Assembly (NCBI GenBank): GCA_003151295.1
Contig: PLXD01000134.1
Coordinates: 1 to 7,384, forward strand
Reading direction: 5' to 3'
DNA from: Chitinophagaceae bacterium
GTDB taxonomy: Bacteria > Bacteroidota > Bacteroidia > Chitinophagales > Chitinophagaceae
DNA length: 7,384 nucleotides
Under the pieces are notes generated by a model. That model ran no database searches. It saw only the letters and a list, made by a program, of their open reading frames with translations, and was not told where the DNA came from. Made by a program: the position numbers and the translations under genes. Within the stretch, counting starts at the first letter, position 1. Each line of letters starts with the position of its first letter. Below are positions 6,633 to 7,384 of the stretch, piece after piece.

Positions 6633-7384
6633 ATGAATATTATGAAACGACTATATGTACTTCTGTCGGCCTGTTTGTTGTCCGTCGCCGCCTGGTCTCA
6701 GCAAGCCGAAAGCCGGATCGACATCATACCCGAACCGGTTAGGCTGACCCGCCTGACAGGTTCTTTCCGGTTGCCTGAAAAAATCGTGATAGCGGCTTCA
6801 CAGCAGGCAGCACTGAAAAATAGTGTGGACTGGCTGAAAAAGCGGTTATCCTCCGCCACCGGATATTCCGTCATGGTCGCCAGCAGCACAGCGGCGTCTG
6901 CGGCCACGATCCGGCTGGTATTGAATGCGGTTACAGATCCGGAAATAGGAACGGAAGGCTATCGTCTGACGGTCAGTCCCAGGATGATCGTCATAAAGGC
7001 CAATAAGCCTGCCGGAGTGTTTTATGGCATCCAGACCCTGGTGCAATTGTTTCCTAACGAGATTGAAAGCGCCTCGCCCGTTCATCGTGCTGGTTGGCAG
7101 GCACCCTGTGCGGAGATCATCGATTATCCGCGCTTTGCCTGGAGAGGGTTGATGCTGGATGTCTCACGGCATTTCTTTAACAAGCAGGAAGTGGAATCTT
7201 ATATCGACCAGATGGCGCGGTATAAATTCAATCTCTTCCACTGGCATCTGACGGATGATGAAGGATGGCGAATGGAGATAAAGAGCCTGCCCAACCTTAC
7301 GGCGAAGGGCGCCTGGCGCGTGCATAAAGTCGGACAGTTCGGAACTTTTTCGCCTCCATTGCCCGATGAGCCGCGTACGGAAGC
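6633..7384 (+). CDS. GH20 beta-N-acetylhexosaminidase, 5' part (runs off the window)
   Basis: The first 250 codons plus two bases of a glycoside hydrolase family 20 enzyme, which removes terminal GlcNAc or GalNAc residues by substrate-assisted catalysis. Residues 28-163 are the N-terminal alpha/beta GH20b domain: it begins IDIIPEPVRL and contains EGYRLTVSPRMIVIKANKP and AGVFYGIQTLVQLFP. The catalytic barrel begins with DYPRFAWRGLMLDVSRHFF (164-182), and NLFHWHLTDDEGWRMEIK (200-217) is the hallmark strand-2 block. The catalytic Asp-Glu pair (HxGGDE) lies beyond the window end, so activity cannot be judged. Residues 1-23 form a Sec signal peptide ending AAWSQ, placing it in the periplasm or outside. 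ATG at 6633 and in-frame ATG at 6642 (MKRLYVLL) are both possible; the second gives a more ordinary signal peptide. It is divergent from the GPH transporter. Confidence 0.93.
   Translation, partial: MNIMKRLYVLLSACLLSVAAWSQQAESRIDIIPEPVRLTRLTGSFRLPEKIVIAASQQAALKNSVDWLKKRLSSATGYSVMVASSTAASAATIRLVLNAVTDPEIGTEGYRLTVSPRMIVIKANKPAGVFYGIQTLVQLFPNEIESASPVHRAGWQAPCAEIIDYPRFAWRGLMLDVSRHFFNKQEVESYIDQMARYKFNLFHWHLTDDEGWRMEIKSLPNLTAKGAWRVHKVGQFGTFSPPLPDEPRTE

Noticed and set aside
6642..6674. Possible lipobox LSAC at residues 11-14 of the GH20 protein
   Set aside because: The hydrophobic stretch before Cys14 is too short for a lipoprotein signal, and the hydrophobic run continues to about residue 20 and ends in AAWSQ, which fits ordinary Sec cleavage better.

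Overview
The window looks like chromosomal DNA from a Bacteroidota bacterium, probably of the Chitinophagaceae type. This rests on the protein families (a secreted HELGH-type M1 peptidase, a Tat-tagged RidA, a secreted RraA, GH20 paired with a GPH symporter), on signal peptides ending in A-x-x-S-Q or F-A-Q, on A/T-rich leaders without Shine-Dalgarno sequences, and on roughly balanced GC content. The genus is inference; there is no rRNA or marker gene here. I see no tRNA, rRNA, CRISPR array, insertion sequence or phage element.

Layout. (1) 31-2019, plus strand: a complete exported M1-family zinc aminopeptidase-like protein, followed by a weak terminator-like hairpin. (2) 2020-2260: a 241-base AT-rich gap containing two TGCAA..TTGCA inverted repeats whose centres lie 33 bases apart, a candidate operator. 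(3) 2261-5136, plus strand: three closely spaced genes that look like one operon: a RidA/YjgF-family protein with a twin-arginine signal, an amidohydrolase/deacetylase-family metal-dependent hydrolase with a Sec signal, and a RraA/HMG-aldolase-family protein with a Sec signal. (4) 5204-6589, minus strand, converging on the operon: a GPH-type (sugar:cation symporter) MFS transporter. (5) From 6633, plus strand, diverging from the transporter and running off the window: the first 250 codons of a GH20 beta-N-acetylhexosaminidase.

How the genes may work together. The transporter and the GH20 enzyme form a natural hydrolase/importer pair: the enzyme would release terminal amino sugars outside the inner membrane and the symporter would take up a sugar. 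The substrate match is inference. The RidA/amidohydrolase/RraA trio is the most intriguing part. Families whose well-studied members are cytosolic here all carry export signals, which suggests a short envelope-located pathway that opens an amide or acylated substrate, clears an imine or enamine, and cleaves or decarboxylates a keto acid. No substrate can be named from sequence. The M1 peptidase seems to be a separate transcription unit.
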